Of a DNA stretch of 64,000 nt, positions 15,101 to 26,640 are shown piece after piece (within the stretch, counting starts at the first letter, position 1; every line of letters starts with the position of its first letter). This DNA is from Phalacrocorax aristotelis (lineage: Eukaryota > Chordata > Aves > Suliformes > Phalacrocoracidae). The notes under the pieces were generated by a model, which was not told the DNA's origin, made no database searches, and was given only the letters and a program-made list of their open reading frames with translations. Both the position numbers and the translations under genes were made by a program. The DNA lies in the NCBI RefSeq assembly GCF_949628215.1, contig NC_134283.1, positions 22,856,975 to 22,920,974 on the forward strand, given 5' to 3'.

Positions 15101-18100
15101 TCACCAACAGAGAGGAGCCTGGCACCTGGTCTGTTTGACCGCCACATCCCTGATGGGGATGAAGTGTCTGCTCCATGCCTGCATAAATCTTGGGTGGTTT
15201 TTCTTAGTGTCAAAGGCTCTATTCTGCATAAAAAAGAAGTGCTTTAAGCTCTCTGAATGAAGACTGTCACAGTAAGGCTGTTCAGCTGGTGGAAAATGGT
15301 CTAAAGCTTGTCATTTTTCTGCTGGTGCTAAGCATGAGTGTTGCTTCTCTGCAGAAACATAGCAGGTACATAGGGCCTGACAGGTCAAGTGCTAGAGATG
15401 GTCTGGTTCACTTCAGGGGCAGCCTGCAGTGTTTCCACACACCCAATGTCTTGGGCAGTTAGTTGAAGGTGCCAGGGAGGCCTGTCGTGGACGTTTTGCC
15501 TGCCTTGTGCATCTGATTCTAACAAATAACTTTGTTTTCACTGATGAGCAGGAAAGTTCCCTGGCCAGGCCTATGGTAGCTGGTCACATCTTATTCACTG
15601 CTAGTAAGTTAAACCTTATCATCACCCCTGCTTTATAGAGCAAGTGATGGCTTATGAGCCCGATTAACTCAGATGTTTGCCTTTCCTCTCACTTTTATCA
15701 ATGACGGACAGGTCTCAGCGCATGGTCCTTCATTAGCCCCTTTCCTGTGGTGGTGGTAAGACGTGCTTACCTTGCGTCCATCACGTTGGACCACATTTTG
15801 TCCTGCTCCTCGTTTGACTGATACAGCAAAGCTGTTTTAGCAAGGCCAGCATATGCACCACTGCTAAAGTTAAGCCCCGTGAAACTGCTTCCAGCATTCC
15901 TGGAGCTTTAGAAATAAACTGCTGAGCTTGGTATTCGAGTAACCAGCACAAACATGTAGTGCGCTTGCAATCAAAGCCAGGCAGGTAGGCAGGCCACAGC
16001 ACACCACACGGGTGCCAACAGGCACAGAAAATACACAAGCTGCAACTGGGCTTGCACAGTCTCAGATTCTTGCTGCAAGTATGGGTCAGAGCACTTGGGG
16101 TGATCCACAGAGCTGTGCTCTGATCGAGCTACAGGCCTCTAAGTGCTGTCAGTTCTGGGGAAATGGCATGGGGAACAGCAGTCCCGTTCCCTGCAGCTTA
16201 TTGATGCCCCCTCAACCTCGTCCTGTGTGGTAACGGTGAGGATGGCTGGGCAAAGGAGGAGGGCAAGTTCCAGATTTTATACTGACAAGGGCCACACTGA
16301 GGTGTGAATTCCTGCGGTCTTGGCAACAGCTTCTCCTGGGCCCCCCTGCCCAGTGAAGACAAATGTGCCCAGCAGAGTGGGTGCCCAGTGTCACAGGGAC
16401 CTGGCGGGGAGGTGGAGCTGTGGCAGAGCAGCCAGCACAGCTGAAGCCTCTGCATAAGGAGCTGTTTGTTTTGCTGAATTGTTAAGCTCCATTGACAATA
16501 GCAGCCCCACCTCCTTTCACACTCAAGGAACTGTGGTGGCCACACACTGATCCTTTCTCTTGTCTTGGGCTTTAGGCACCGAATTAGGGTTATTCTTCCC
16601 CAAATCCCTCTGACTGGCTGTTGTGTTTTGTTCTCTCTCTCTGCAGGCGTATGAGTGGGCCTTGGAAGGGATGCGACACCTTGCCTGCATCAGCATGGAG
16701 GACTGCAGCTCTTCCGAACACTGTGCAGGTGTGATCAAGTGCCTGGAGAGTTACAAGGGGCAGCACCCAGACATCAGCGATGCCCGGTTCCAGGAGATGA
16801 AGGAGCTGGCCTGTGAGCTGAAGAGTGACAAGGGACTCAAGCAGTGGAAATTTGCATGGTCCAAATGTCAGGAGACCAAGCTGGTTTTTGAAAAGAAACT
16901 CGAAGCAGCCTTGAGAACAAGGAGGTCTCTGCTGTCAGACCATAAACCAGCTGCGGGGGAGCAGTCCTGGGCCAACAGTGAGGCTGGTGGTCTGTCCCAC
17001 CGGAGGCACTCTGAGGGGGCCACCTCTGGGTCCCACTGGGACAGGACTTGCAGTGCATCCTACTGCTGCAGCAGGCCCAACCGCTCTTCGGCGTGGACTA
17101 AGGAGAAAGCTGCCTCGCCCTCTGTGAGCTGCCCTGGCGATGTCAGTGCTGGGGAAGAATTTGCCTGCCAAGCTGCTCTTAGCCCTGGTCCTCACTCAAG
17201 CAGAGTTTCCTTTGCCAGCGAGGCCTCCCAGAGTCCAAAGTTGGCTGAAGAAAAGCCAAACCTGGAGAGCCTATTAGAAACCCTGGAGGTGAAGCCATCC
17301 TGCACTTCCACGCCAGCCTCTGGGAAGCCACCTCCCAGGAGGGTACTCCGGAAGGCCCAAAGCTTTGACCTCCCCTGCGGTGAGAGCCTGTGGTCAGGCT
17401 GCCAGAGGACACTGAGCGAGCCGGCCAGATATGGCAACACCGGCGTCTTTATTAAGGGACTGGAGGTGAGCAGCACTGAGCTGGTGGACAGGACTTTTGC
17501 GCTGCGACAGCAAGCAGCTCACAGCTGGGCTGCGGACTGCCTGCTGGAGGGACAGAGGGGCTGCCTCTCCGTGTCAGAAGCCAAGAGCTGGGGCAGGTAA
17601 GTGGCTGTGACACCCAGTGCTCCAGTCCTCAGGGTGGTGAAAAGGCAGCCAGCAAAGATGTGAAGAGCTCTGCAGTGACAGTTACTTTGCAGTGGGTACA
17701 GGGCAGACAGATAACAGGTGGAGGTGTATTTGCCTTTTGGGGCTGAGATCTCTAGGCGATCAACAGCTGGCTTTTGTTCTCTTTTCTATCCTTGAGGATC
17801 TCTACTTAACTTTGTTGTCATGCTGCAATGTGCCTAGGCTATGCAGAACCCAGGGATGTGAGCTGTTCTTGAAAGGTTGTTACCAGGCAGGTCTTTCAGC
17901 TGCTCTCAAGGGACAAGGTTTTTAAAAAAAAAAAAAAAAAAGGGGGTGTGTGTGGCAGAGATGAGAAATGAGAGCTGGATGTGGGAGGGGACCACAGAGC
18001 TCCTCCACTGCTTCTGCTCTGGATAGGATGGCGGGGGACACTGAAATGAAGGGGCCTCTGATATCCTAGCGTGTGTCAAGAAAGCTCATGGCAGGGGATG

Positions 18101-21100
18101 AACACACATATGCGAGGCTTCTCAAGGGAGCGATGCAGCAGCCTTCCCATCCATGGGTGCTGAGGCAGTCCTGCCGTTCTGTCTTCTGAACAGCCAGAGG
18201 AGTTGGCTTGGGGAGAGCTGAGAGGCAGGGAAGGCATGCACACATTGGGGTAGTTATGTTTGGTGCTGCACTGCCTCTCAGTGGAAACCTCGAGTACCTA
18301 AGAGTCATGCTGTCAGAGATGTGTGGAGCAACCAGTGCTAGGAACTGTTTGCTGGTGAAGTGGTAAAAGGTTTGTTTCCCACTCTTATTTTTACTCGGAC
18401 AAGCCCAACAGCACCTGGGTCCAGAGCTCGTGTTCTCCCAGGGTTAACATTGCCTCCCACAGCATCCAGTCGGCAGCTGACTCCTCCTCATAGAACTTAC
18501 CATGACTTCTGCTTTCCCTGTTGTTTTGGGAGGACAGGCATTTGTGGAGCAGCCTGTTGAGTCCAGAGCAGGGGCTTGGTGGGACCAGGGGTGTGTGTCT
18601 GGCTGAGGTTGGCTCAGGACCACAGCCAACCTGGGGCTCACCCTTCCTGAACAGAAAACCCAACAGAGTTCCTTGGATCAGCCACGGGCCTTGTCAGTGC
18701 TCTGGGTCAGGTCTGTCACAGGTAGTTAGGAATCTGAGCTTGGATGGTGCTAAGGGATCATCTCATTTCTGCATTGGGTCTTAGGGAGAGCTTCTCTAGG
18801 TATAGCCCAGTGCTTTGCAAGCACTCTTAGACTGCTGCAGCCCTGCTGCAGTCTGGGTCCCTTCAAGGTTTCCTATTCCAGCAAGCTGCGGCACATCATT
18901 GATGAGATGGTAACCACGGAGCGGGAATACGTGAGGTCGCTTTGCTACATCATCGATAGCTACTTCCCTGAGATGGAGCGCCTTGACCTCCCCCAGGACC
19001 TGCGTGGGAAGCGCAGTGTCATTTTTGGGAACCTGGAGAAACTCTATGACTTCCACAGCCAGTACTTCCTGCGAGAGCTTGAGAGCTGCTGCAACCACCC
19101 ACTGCGGGTCAGCCACTGCTTCCTCCGACACGTAAGGCATCAGCACCTTCCCTCTGGGATCGGGCTCCTCTGCACACATGCTTGGCTCCTAGGCCCAGCA
19201 GTGCCTATATATTTGGCTGCTTGCCTGCATGTTAGTGCGCCGTGGCTCTTTGGGAGTGGGAGGACTACCCTGTTCTGGGTTGGTTTGACCCCTGCGAGCT
19301 CAAATGATAGATTGGACTAGGATGGCTCTGCAAGGCTAAGCAGCAGGAGATGCTCTTTGCCTTTTCTGTTGTTCTTTGCTACCGAGAGACATTGCCAGGG
19401 AAGGAAAATTTCTGCTCCTTAAAACCCACCTGCTTCTGCAGGGCTATCCCTTACCCTGTCTTCTGTCTGTGGTGCCAGTGCAGAAGGACTTTAAGGAGTG
19501 GAGGGGTACAGGCCTGCTGCTCTTGTTGAAAAGGGCTGATAGGGAGAAACATGTGGCATCGGTCTTAAGCTCAGCTGCCTCATGCATGTTTGCTGCTACC
19601 AGGTGAATGGAGTCGTCTGGGGGTATATAAGGGGCAAGATGTAGCAGGACAATGGATTAAGAAGTCCTAGCTACTGTAGGAGCAGGAAGATAAGACCATT
19701 CCCTGGCTTCTAATAAACTTGAAGCAAAGTCATTCTTCATGTAGCAGGAGGCGTTGGTGCAGCCTGGAGAGGCTGAAGTACTGAAGTAACCAACCCCAGG
19801 CGTGGCTGTCACTGTCCTGGGTGTGTGTTGGTCTCATGTGGGGATCTCTTTTTGCAGAAAGACCAGTTTGGGATGTATGCATTGTACAGCAAGAACAAGC
19901 CAAAGTCAGACTCGCTGCTGGCCAGTCATGGGAATACCTTCTTCAAGGTAAATTCCACTACCTACATCATGATTGCTCTTGGTGTTTGGGTCACTGATCT
20001 GTTTAAACAAGCCCAACTGTCCTGCTTGAGGCATGCTCAACACAACCTCTGCTTTCCTGGCAGAGCTCTCTGCGCCAGTGTATGTGGGGGGACAGGCAGA
20101 GGTGCAGTGAGTGCTTTGGAAAGGAGCCCAGCACACACCAGCATTGGCCCTATGGCCTTGCATTTCCCTGCAGAGCGAACAGAGCACCCCAGTTAGGAAA
20201 GCTGTGGTTGTCAGTGCCTGCCTGGGGGCACGGGGCTCTCCACAGGAAGCTGGTGACTTTACTCTCTGCTACGTTTCTCAGTTCAAGCAGGTGCAGCTTG
20301 GGGATAAGATGGACCTGGCCTCCTACCTGCTGAAACCCATCCAGCGGATGAGCAAATACGCCCTGCTCCTGAAGGACCTGATCAAGGAGTGCAGTGAGGC
20401 GCAAGAGCAGGAGCTGGGCTACCTCCGTGCGGCTGAGGAGATGGTGAAGTTTCAGCTCCGGCACGGAAATGACCTGCTGGCCATGGATGCCATCCGTGAC
20501 TGTGATGTACGTTCCAGTGTCCCCCCCTGCCCGGGAGGGCAGAGCCATACTTCTTCCCCTTCTCTAGACTTGGGGTCTTTGGATCGTATGGTGAGCCTCC
20601 CCGCAAATTCCCACAGCGATCAGGGTGCTGTCTGCCAGCACAGCATAGCATGACTGCTGAGGCACAGGGCAAGGGAGCAGCAGGGATTGGAGGTCTCATT
20701 GATCTGCTAGGACAGACAGCCTGGATGCTGTTACTTGGGCTGGGTGAGCTGCTTGTCATAAATATTCTCCCAGTTGCTTACTGGTGACATGAGGCAGCCT
20801 GGCAGCCCTTGCAGGTGGCATCCTGCAGGCTGCCTTGGGCCCTTCCATCTCTTTTGATGTGGTGATAAGAGGGCCAGGCAGTTTGCAAGAAGGAATTCAA
20901 GCTGATGCTGATGCCAGGGGGTAGGCCAAAATCAGCTCGGTGGGACTTGAAAGAGAAGCATGTGAAGTGCAGCACTGGAGGAGGAGAAACCACAGGGCTC
21001 AGGGTGGAGAAAGATGGATCTGGGACAGGAAGAACTGAGAGACTGGCCTCCTGACCCAGATGTGCTCCTGGCAGTATGATGAGACTCCTTTCCTCTTCAG

Positions 21101-24100
21101 CACTCTTCTTCCTCTAAAATAATGCTGTGGCTGCTGCCTCCAGTTGCTATGCCAGAGGTTTGTCACAGATCTGCAGAGGGTCATCTCTGTGCGATGCCTA
21201 GGAGAGGGATGCAGCTCTCCCCTGAGCTCTGGACCACTTGTTTCAGCCTGATGTGGCCTTTAGCAGCGCCATGCAGCTATCTCTTTAAGAGCCCTCCTAA
21301 CATGACAGGTAGCTGCCACTTCTTCACCACTTGGGCCGCAGCCATATGGGACCCTGCTCTGCACGTCCAGGTCTGCGGTTGTCTGGTGCTGATCCTGCTG
21401 GGGTCTTAACCAGGATGTTCCCTGTGTCTAGGTGAACCTGAAGGAGCAGGGGCAGCTGGTGCGGCAGGATGAGTTCACCATCTGGCTGGGCCGTAGGAAG
21501 TGCCAGCGACATGTCTTCCTCTTTGAGGACCTGATCCTGTTCAGCAAGCCCAAGAGGATCGAGGGTGGCTTTGATGTGTATATCTACAAGCGCTCCTTCA
21601 AGGTAAGGGCAGCCCTGAAGCTACCTCTTGTGCAGGAGGTGTCCATGGCTGATTTCCCCAGGGACATGTGGCTCTGAAATGGGGAGTGGGAGCAGGAGTA
21701 CCTTCAGCAGAAGAGCTGCTCCCACCACTGCTAAGCCTTCTCCAAGCCAGAAGGGGATACTTCACATGTTAATGCCCGGGCCACCTCTCTGCTATGAGAT
21801 GTGGGGCCAAGGTCTTCAGAAAGATGCAGAATGTGAGGGAAAAGCGGGGCGGGGGGGGGTTGGCAAGGAGGTGGTGCTGACTCTGGATGAAGCACCAGGA
21901 ATTGCCTGGGCTGTCTCTGCTCAGCTGTGTCCATATTGTACCTGCTCCTGTCCAGACCCTCAGGCTCCTTCCCGTTGGGTCTGCCAAGCTGGGGGTAGCT
22001 CTGGCATGGGGTGCAGGCAGAGTTTACCCTTTCTGCTCCTGGTGGAGCCCCAGTTGATGCTTTGCCCTTCCTTCTGGCAGACTGCAGACATCGGTCTGAC
22101 CGAGAACTCTGGAGACAGTGGCCTGCGCTTTGAGATCTGGTTCCGAAGGCGAAAGTCCAGCGACACCTACATCCTCCAGGCCAGCTCAGCTGAGACTAAG
22201 CAGGCCTGGACCAGTGACATTGCCAAGATCCTGTGGCAGCAGGCAGCCCGCAATAAAGGTGTGATTCCTTCCCAGGGCATCTGTGCCGCAAAAGGTGTGG
22301 GAGCCCTGTTCAGCTTGTGCTGTCGTAGGTTTGGAGCCTGTTACCAGGCAGTTCTGTGCAGGAAGCAGCTGTGTGCCAGCATGCAGCCTCAGGAGCATGT
22401 GCTGGACTTGGCTGGGCATTTCCCTTCCCTGTCCCTCATCCCCAGGGAACTTGACCAGTCCATGCTCTGTGTGACTATACACACCCACCTGGATTTTGGG
22501 AGAGAAATGGGAGATATTAGCACAGGATTCCCTGCCCTGTGAGCATAGGCTGTGCTCCTGAAAGGCTCACTGCTCTCCCCACGATCTAGGCCACTACTGG
22601 AGTGGCAGCTGTCTGGCTGAGTCCCTCTTTTCTGCCCCATGCTTCCGCTTGACAGGACTCTTGTAGGTGGCATGGCACTGAGCTACTTGGCCAGAGCAGG
22701 GCATGATTGCTTGCCTGTGGAGACTCCTCAGGACTGGGGAGCAAGGGGAGGAGAGATCTAATCTCAGTAGTTCAAGAGCAGCCTGGCCCAGGAGTGCTCT
22801 AGCCTGGGGCCACATAGCACCCGTGGGGCAGATTGGAGCAACCTCATGGTGTGGCTGTGGGTCTCTTCCCCTCCAGAAATTCGTATGCAGGAGATGGTCT
22901 CCATGGGTGTGGGCAACAAGCCGTTCCTGGATATCAAACCCAGCGAGGCAGCTATCAATGACCGTGCTATTGATTACATCATGAAAGGCAGAGGTGAGTG
23001 CCAGCTGTGCCTGCGCCCTTGCTCCACGTGAGCTAGGCAGGACTGGTGCTCAGGGCTTTTTTTGGTCTGTTCTCTGGCAGGTGCCAGGACAAGAGCATCA
23101 ATCGCAGTGTCTCTGTTTGACCATTCGAACCCGTACAAGAGAACGCAGGTGCAGCTCTCCGCTGGCAGCACCCCCACTGCATACAGCCCTTCCTCTTCCT
23201 CCTCCTTGCTGGGGCCTCTCAACCTCCACATGTACCTGGACCAAGCTCTGCTGCCAGGCGTCCTGGCCCCCAGCCGCCCCTTCGACATCGGCACCTGCAT
23301 CGAGGAAGATGAGCTGGAGCACGAGACGAGCAGCCAGCCGTCACTGAGTACGTACGAGCCTGTTGCTCTGCAGCGCACCCTGGGATGTGGGGGCTCATCC
23401 CCACACCTTGCTCTGCGCCATGTGGCCAGACCAGGCTCACCGGGGGTCATGGCAGTCCCTGCCCCAGAGCCAAACCTGGGCAAGGAGGGCCCTGCCCTTC
23501 CACACTAGCTCTGTCTCACCTTTCATGGGCACAGTTAGCCCAGAGGCAGAGGTCACCAGTCTGCAACCATCCCAGTGGTAGGCTTGGTGCCAGTCACTGG
23601 GGCTTCTGTGGCCTTGGAGACCACTGCTCGTGTCTCTGCCTGCCTGCTCTTCTGGTACAAGGCACTCTGCCCCTTGCTCTTGCCACCCTGGTCCAGTGAC
23701 CCCTTGGCTTCCCCTGTGTGAACTTCACTGGCCAGTCTATACCAATCTCCGGCATCATTTGCTACACTTCCTTGAGTTGTTTTGTTGCCTATGGCTTTAA
23801 AGAGGCCCCAACAGGAGTGTACCTTATCTGTGGGCTTGTGTGGCCAGTGGCTCTGCAAAGAGGTACATTATCAAGTGTACATGGCACAGGTCATGTAGGG
23901 CAAATTTGTGGTCATCAGAGTGACCTTCCTCTTTTCCCTCAGCAACAGAGAGCTCAGAGTCATCGCACTGCATGTCAGGCAGCGGCTCCAGTGGCTCTGA
24001 CAGTGGCTGCGTCTCCAGCATCCCACAGGAGAGCTTCTGTGAAGATGTGGGCTCACCCCTCTACATGCCCCTAGGCTCACAACACAGCTCTGCAATGGAG

Positions 24101-24739
24101 GAGAAACCCAGGTTCACAAACAGCCAGTACATTTCTGCAGTAAGTGCAAGCAGCCAAAATACTCTCTTCACTTTGCCTGTTCCTTCAACTGCCTCCCCAG
24201 TTCAAGCCACTGCCCCTTGTGGGGGGACTGAAGATGCTGCTTTTGGGCTAGGAGTCACTGTGGGGAAGTGACCTTTTCCTCTTGCGGAGACTTGCCGCCT
24301 CTGGGACAGGTGAAAGTCCCTCTGTTGTAAGAGCCTCCCCTGCGGTGGCCAAGATCCCCAAGGCGATGCACTGGAAAGGACCTGCGGTGCTGGAGGCTGC
24401 ACCAGGAGGGGATGCTGCACACGCAGGAGCTTTAATGCTGGCACAGGCTGGGGTACATATGTTACCTCCTGGGATGGATGGAGCTTTGCTGCAGATGCCG
24501 CTAGGCTCCTTTCCTGGGAGATTTGGGCCTTTTTGGGGGAGCGATGAGATGGAGGAGCGGGTGCCTGTCACTCTGAGATGCCACTGTGTCTCCTCTCGTG
24601 TTCCTGAGAGTTCTGAGGTGCTTCCCTTCCCACTAGATTGTGTCCTGATGCTGTTGTCATCTAATCCTGTACTAATGCTGGCTTCTCTCCTCTGCAGAAA
24701 GCAGGCCAGGTCACCATAAGTCCCTCGACAGTAGTGTGA
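68..24739 (+). CDS. PLEKHG4: PLEKHG4 (puratrophin-1), Rho-family guanine nucleotide exchange factor, 5'-partial
   Basis: Dbl-family exchange factor that activates Rho GTPases through a DH-PH unit and acts in the cytoplasm and on cytoskeleton or membrane. Exons: 68-190, 727-918, 16647-17596, 18882-19131, 19858-19947, 20282-20506, 21432-21602, 22081-22258, 22877-22993, 23081-23347, 23943-24139, 24698-24739. All phases match and the sum is 2,802 nt, giving 933 residues and a stop. Visible residues 1-210 look like spectrin-repeat helices, about 422-610 are the DH domain (opening KLRHIIDEM, core YLLKPIQRMSKY), about 611-726 the PH domain (RHVFLFEDLILFSK), and the tail is rich in serine. The N-terminal part (CRAL-TRIO-like in the human protein) lies left of the window. 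PLEKHG4B is the other candidate, but KCTD19 next door favours PLEKHG4. In the introns I see only simple repeats. Confidence 0.93.
727..918 (+). CDS. PLEKHG4: PLEKHG4 exon, spectrin-like helices
   Basis: Acceptor tttcag and donor AAG|gtaaga bound 64 codons in phase 0 (EYCRRGQEALKKMDRWEDF...LYEFFDK). The segment is charged and helical. The intron before it (191-726) holds a T20 run at 440-459 and nothing else I recognise. Confidence 0.88.
8929..8968. repeat. A-rich low-complexity tract
   Basis: About 40 bases of A interrupted by single G. It may be a simple repeat or the decayed tail of an old retroposed sequence, but no element body is recognisable beside it. Confidence 0.8.
9925..9996. repeat. 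TA/CA/TG-rich microsatellite region
   Basis: Imperfect runs of tacata, tatgtg and gtgtgt in the large PLEKHG4 intron. Confidence 0.75.
16647..17596 (+). CDS. PLEKHG4: PLEKHG4 long exon, spectrin-like region plus linker
   Basis: Acceptor tctctctgcag and donor GGCAG|gtaagt bound 950 nt (316 codons plus 2 nt). The first 100 residues or so (AYEWALEGMRHLACIS...FEKKLEAALRTRR) continue the helical region. The rest is a low-complexity, Ser/Pro-rich linker that ends just before the DH domain. The length of the open frame is itself good evidence of coding. Confidence 0.92.
17922..17940. repeat. Poly-A tract
   Basis: Run of about 18 A in the 17597-18881 intron, which otherwise holds nothing I recognise. 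Confidence 0.8.
18882..19131 (+). CDS. PLEKHG4: PLEKHG4 exon, N-terminal half of the DH domain
   Basis: The two phase bases left by the previous exon plus C give Ser, then KLRHIIDEMVTTEREYVRSL, the conserved opening helix of Dbl-homology domains (CR1), which contacts the GTPase switch regions. Donor CAC|gtaagg. 250 nt. Confidence 0.94.
19858..19947 (+). CDS. PLEKHG4: PLEKHG4 exon, middle of the DH domain
   Basis: Acceptor tttttgcag and donor AAG|gtaaat bound 30 codons (KDQFGMYALYSKNKPKSD...NTFFK), typical of the central helices of PLEKHG-family DH domains. Confidence 0.92.
20282..20506 (+). CDS. PLEKHG4: PLEKHG4 exon, C-terminal half of the DH domain
   Basis: 75 codons in phase 0. They contain GDKMDLASYLLKPIQRMSKY, the strongly conserved CR3 helix that packs against the GTPase, then the helix leading into the PH domain. 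Donor GAT|gtacgt. Confidence 0.95.
21432..21602 (+). CDS. PLEKHG4: PLEKHG4 exon, first half of the PH domain
   Basis: 57 codons in phase 0 that begin at the DH-PH boundary and carry the PH beta strands (RHVFLFEDLILFSKPKR). Donor AAG|gtaagg. Confidence 0.94.
22081..22258 (+). CDS. PLEKHG4: PLEKHG4 exon, second half of the PH domain
   Basis: Strands from FEIWFRRR to YILQASS, then the C-terminal helix with its invariant Trp (ETKQAWTSDIAKIL). Donor AAG|gtgtga leaves phase 1. Confidence 0.94.
22877..22993 (+). CDS. PLEKHG4: PLEKHG4 exon after the PH domain
   Basis: 117 nt joined in phase 1 on both sides, with the conserved post-PH run EIRMQEMVSMGVGNKPFLDI seen in PLEKHG-type proteins. Confidence 0.92.
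23081..23347 (+). CDS. PLEKHG4: PLEKHG4 exon, Ser-rich tail
   Basis: 267 nt, phase 1 to phase 1 (GARTRASIAVSLFDHSNPYK..., then a Ser/Pro-rich part and an acidic EEDELEHE). The donor is CTGA|gtacgt; another gtacg 4 nt downstream would break phase. Confidence 0.88.
   Translation: MPGQEHQSQCLCLTIRTRTRERRCSSPLAAPPLHTALPLPPPCWGLSTSTCTWTKLCCQASWPPAAPSTSAPASRKMSWSTRRAASRH
23943..24139 (+). CDS. PLEKHG4: PLEKHG4 exon, Ser/Gly-rich tail
   Basis: 197 nt starting with the completed Thr codon (TTESSESSHCMSGSGSSGSD...). Unstructured, and a plausible phosphorylation target. Donor GCA|gtaagt. Confidence 0.88.
24698..24739 (+). CDS. PLEKHG4: PLEKHG4 terminal coding exon
   Basis: Acceptor ctcctctgcag, then 13 codons (KAGQVTISPSTVV) and TGA. 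The correct phase and strong acceptor support it, but it is short and I have no alignment. Confidence 0.72.
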   Translation, partial: KAGQVTISPSTVV

Positions 24740-26640
24740 GCCTCTCTGCACACGTATACTGCCTAAGGAAGTGGAGTTGTTGTAAGTAGCCCCTGAGAGG
24801 GATTTTCCAGCAGCTCTGAGTGCTGGTCAGATTTGTCAGTAGCTCTGAGTTAGAACTCCCCCCCTCTGCCTCTCGGTGAGAAGTTTTCTGCACACGTTCC
24901 TTACCAGTCTGAGGCTCTGATTCATCGGGTTAGAGAAGACCAGCTCCCACAGAGCCCTCACCTTAAACAGCTGGTCTAGTGCCTCCCTGGTTTGAAGGAG
25001 CAGAAGCAAAACAAGGAAAATCACTCTTGGGTAGTAGAGGCTTGACCACCACCCCATCACCAGCATTCAGATGAGCTGCTTCCCTCCAAATGCTGCCCAG
25101 CTGTCTAACCACTAATCTGTTTCTTGTGGCTGTTTGCCAAAATCCTGCTCTTAGTCCCTCCAACCTGCCTCAGGGAATCCATGATATTCTCCCAAGCTGG
25201 ATTTATCCCACAGTTTCCTTTGAACCTCCGAAGGAAACCACACATCTCCAGGCAGAGGAACCTCCTGGTTATGGTCAGGGTGTCCTCAGGGAGCTGCCAG
25301 ATGTTGCTCCTGTACTTGCTGATTTCTGGAGGATGCCTTGTCTGTGAGGAAATCACTGTTGATCTCAGGAAGAATGAGCCCTGGCAAGACACACAGCCAA
25401 GCAGGGCTTCCTACGTGTGGGTGGCAGCCCTTGGAGAGTTATGTCGCGCCCCACGCAGCCTGCTTTTGGCTCAGCCTTTTCTTCTCCATCCTCAGGACTG
25501 AGCCTCCTTTTTCACAGGGAGCAAAGTGGCAGGAACATGGGAGAGGCAGGATTAGGGTGTTAGTGGTCAAGGCACAGGGTGGCAGATGGCTCGTAGCTTT
25601 GGCACCGTGGGGGCATTACAAGCATGTGGGCCCACGGCTTGTGATCTGTAGGTGCAGGCGTTTAGAACTAGCTAAACAGAACCAGCCAGGGTTAAAATTT
25701 AAGATTCAGAGCCCCTTCTGGGCTGGGGGGAAGGGGGGAAGGGTCACAGACAAGACCTTTGAAGTGGCCACAGAAGCAGCGGGGTTTGCCGACCTGGCCC
25801 GGCCCGGCCCGCTGCTGCTTGGACAGCAGCACACTTAGCCTTTGGGTGAGTCCTGAGGTGCGGAGGCAGCCCTCTGCATGGGGGGGAAGAGCCGCACTTC
25901 TCCTGCCAGGCCCTTCCGGTAAAAATGTTCTTTCCCAACGGAAATGCAGCTCTGACAAATTGTGGTTTTCAAGTGTGTTGCAAAATGGCTGCTGGCCAGG
26001 ACAGAGGGACCTGTGGGCTCCTGCCACTTCCCAGGAGTGCAGCTGGCCTAACCATTGCACGGTGCTGTGTTCCAGGTTTGAGTGCCATTTCAAACTCGCT
26101 GAAGACCCCAGGCCTCTGACCTGCAGGAGGAGACAGTCTTCACCTATGAAGATATTTTTTTTAAAACACATAATCAGGCTCTTTCAAACAGTCCAAAAAC
26201 CTGACCTGTGCCTGGGGGGAAGTCCCGGGACGGTTTCTGTCAATGACACGTAATAGCTTTGGTGTTGGATGGGACCTTGGGCGTTCAAAACTTGTTAGCC
26301 CTGTATTTATGAGTAATAAGTAACATAGCAGTTTGGGGGGGGGAAAAAGGCAAACAAGAAAAAAAGTATTATTTTTAAAGCTATGAGCTGTACAGATTTT
26401 TGTTACAAGTGACTCTGTTACTATTCTCTAAGCTGCACATTTTATAAAGTTTTTGGAAGGGCATGAAGAGAAACTGAGGTATTTAAGAGTAGTGTAACTT
26501 TCTGTTTCAGGGTTATATTGACCTGGAGCTCCAGATTTAAAGTCCTTCCTTATGTTCTAAATATGTCTGTCATAGCAATAATTTATTTTCCTGGCTTAAC
26601 ACTTCCGTTTTAATAAAAGCAATTTCGTTGTTATAGTGAA
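24740..26640 (+). other. PLEKHG4: PLEKHG4 3' untranslated region (inferred)
   Basis: From the TGA to just past the AATAAA at 26612-26617, with no better coding explanation. It becomes AT-rich toward the end and includes a G run near 26334. The exact cleavage site is unknown. Confidence 0.6.
26612..26617 (+). terminator. Polyadenylation signal AATAAA for PLEKHG4
   Basis: Consensus hexamer followed by a GT-rich stretch (ttcgttgttatagtg), the arrangement expected of a real poly(A) site. Confidence 0.65.

Larger units (their letters stand above)
919..16646 (+). other. PLEKHG4 large intron, 15.7 kb
   Basis: Between the exons ending LYEFFDK and starting AYEWALEG the phase is 0 on both sides, so they can join directly. 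I found no coding exon, RNA gene or transposon with recognisable protein similarity. Only simple repeats stand out: A/G-rich 8929-8968 and TA/TG-rich 9925-9996. Open frames of up to 163 codons (for example 5258-5749) show no family resemblance or splice support. Confidence 0.6.

Noticed and set aside
18796-19179. 127-codon minus-strand frame
   Set aside because: Antisense shadow of the DH-domain exon 18882-19131.
22974-23483. 169-codon minus-strand frame opposite PLEKHG4 exons
   Set aside because: Shadow of the plus-strand coding exons 22877-22993 and 23081-23347.
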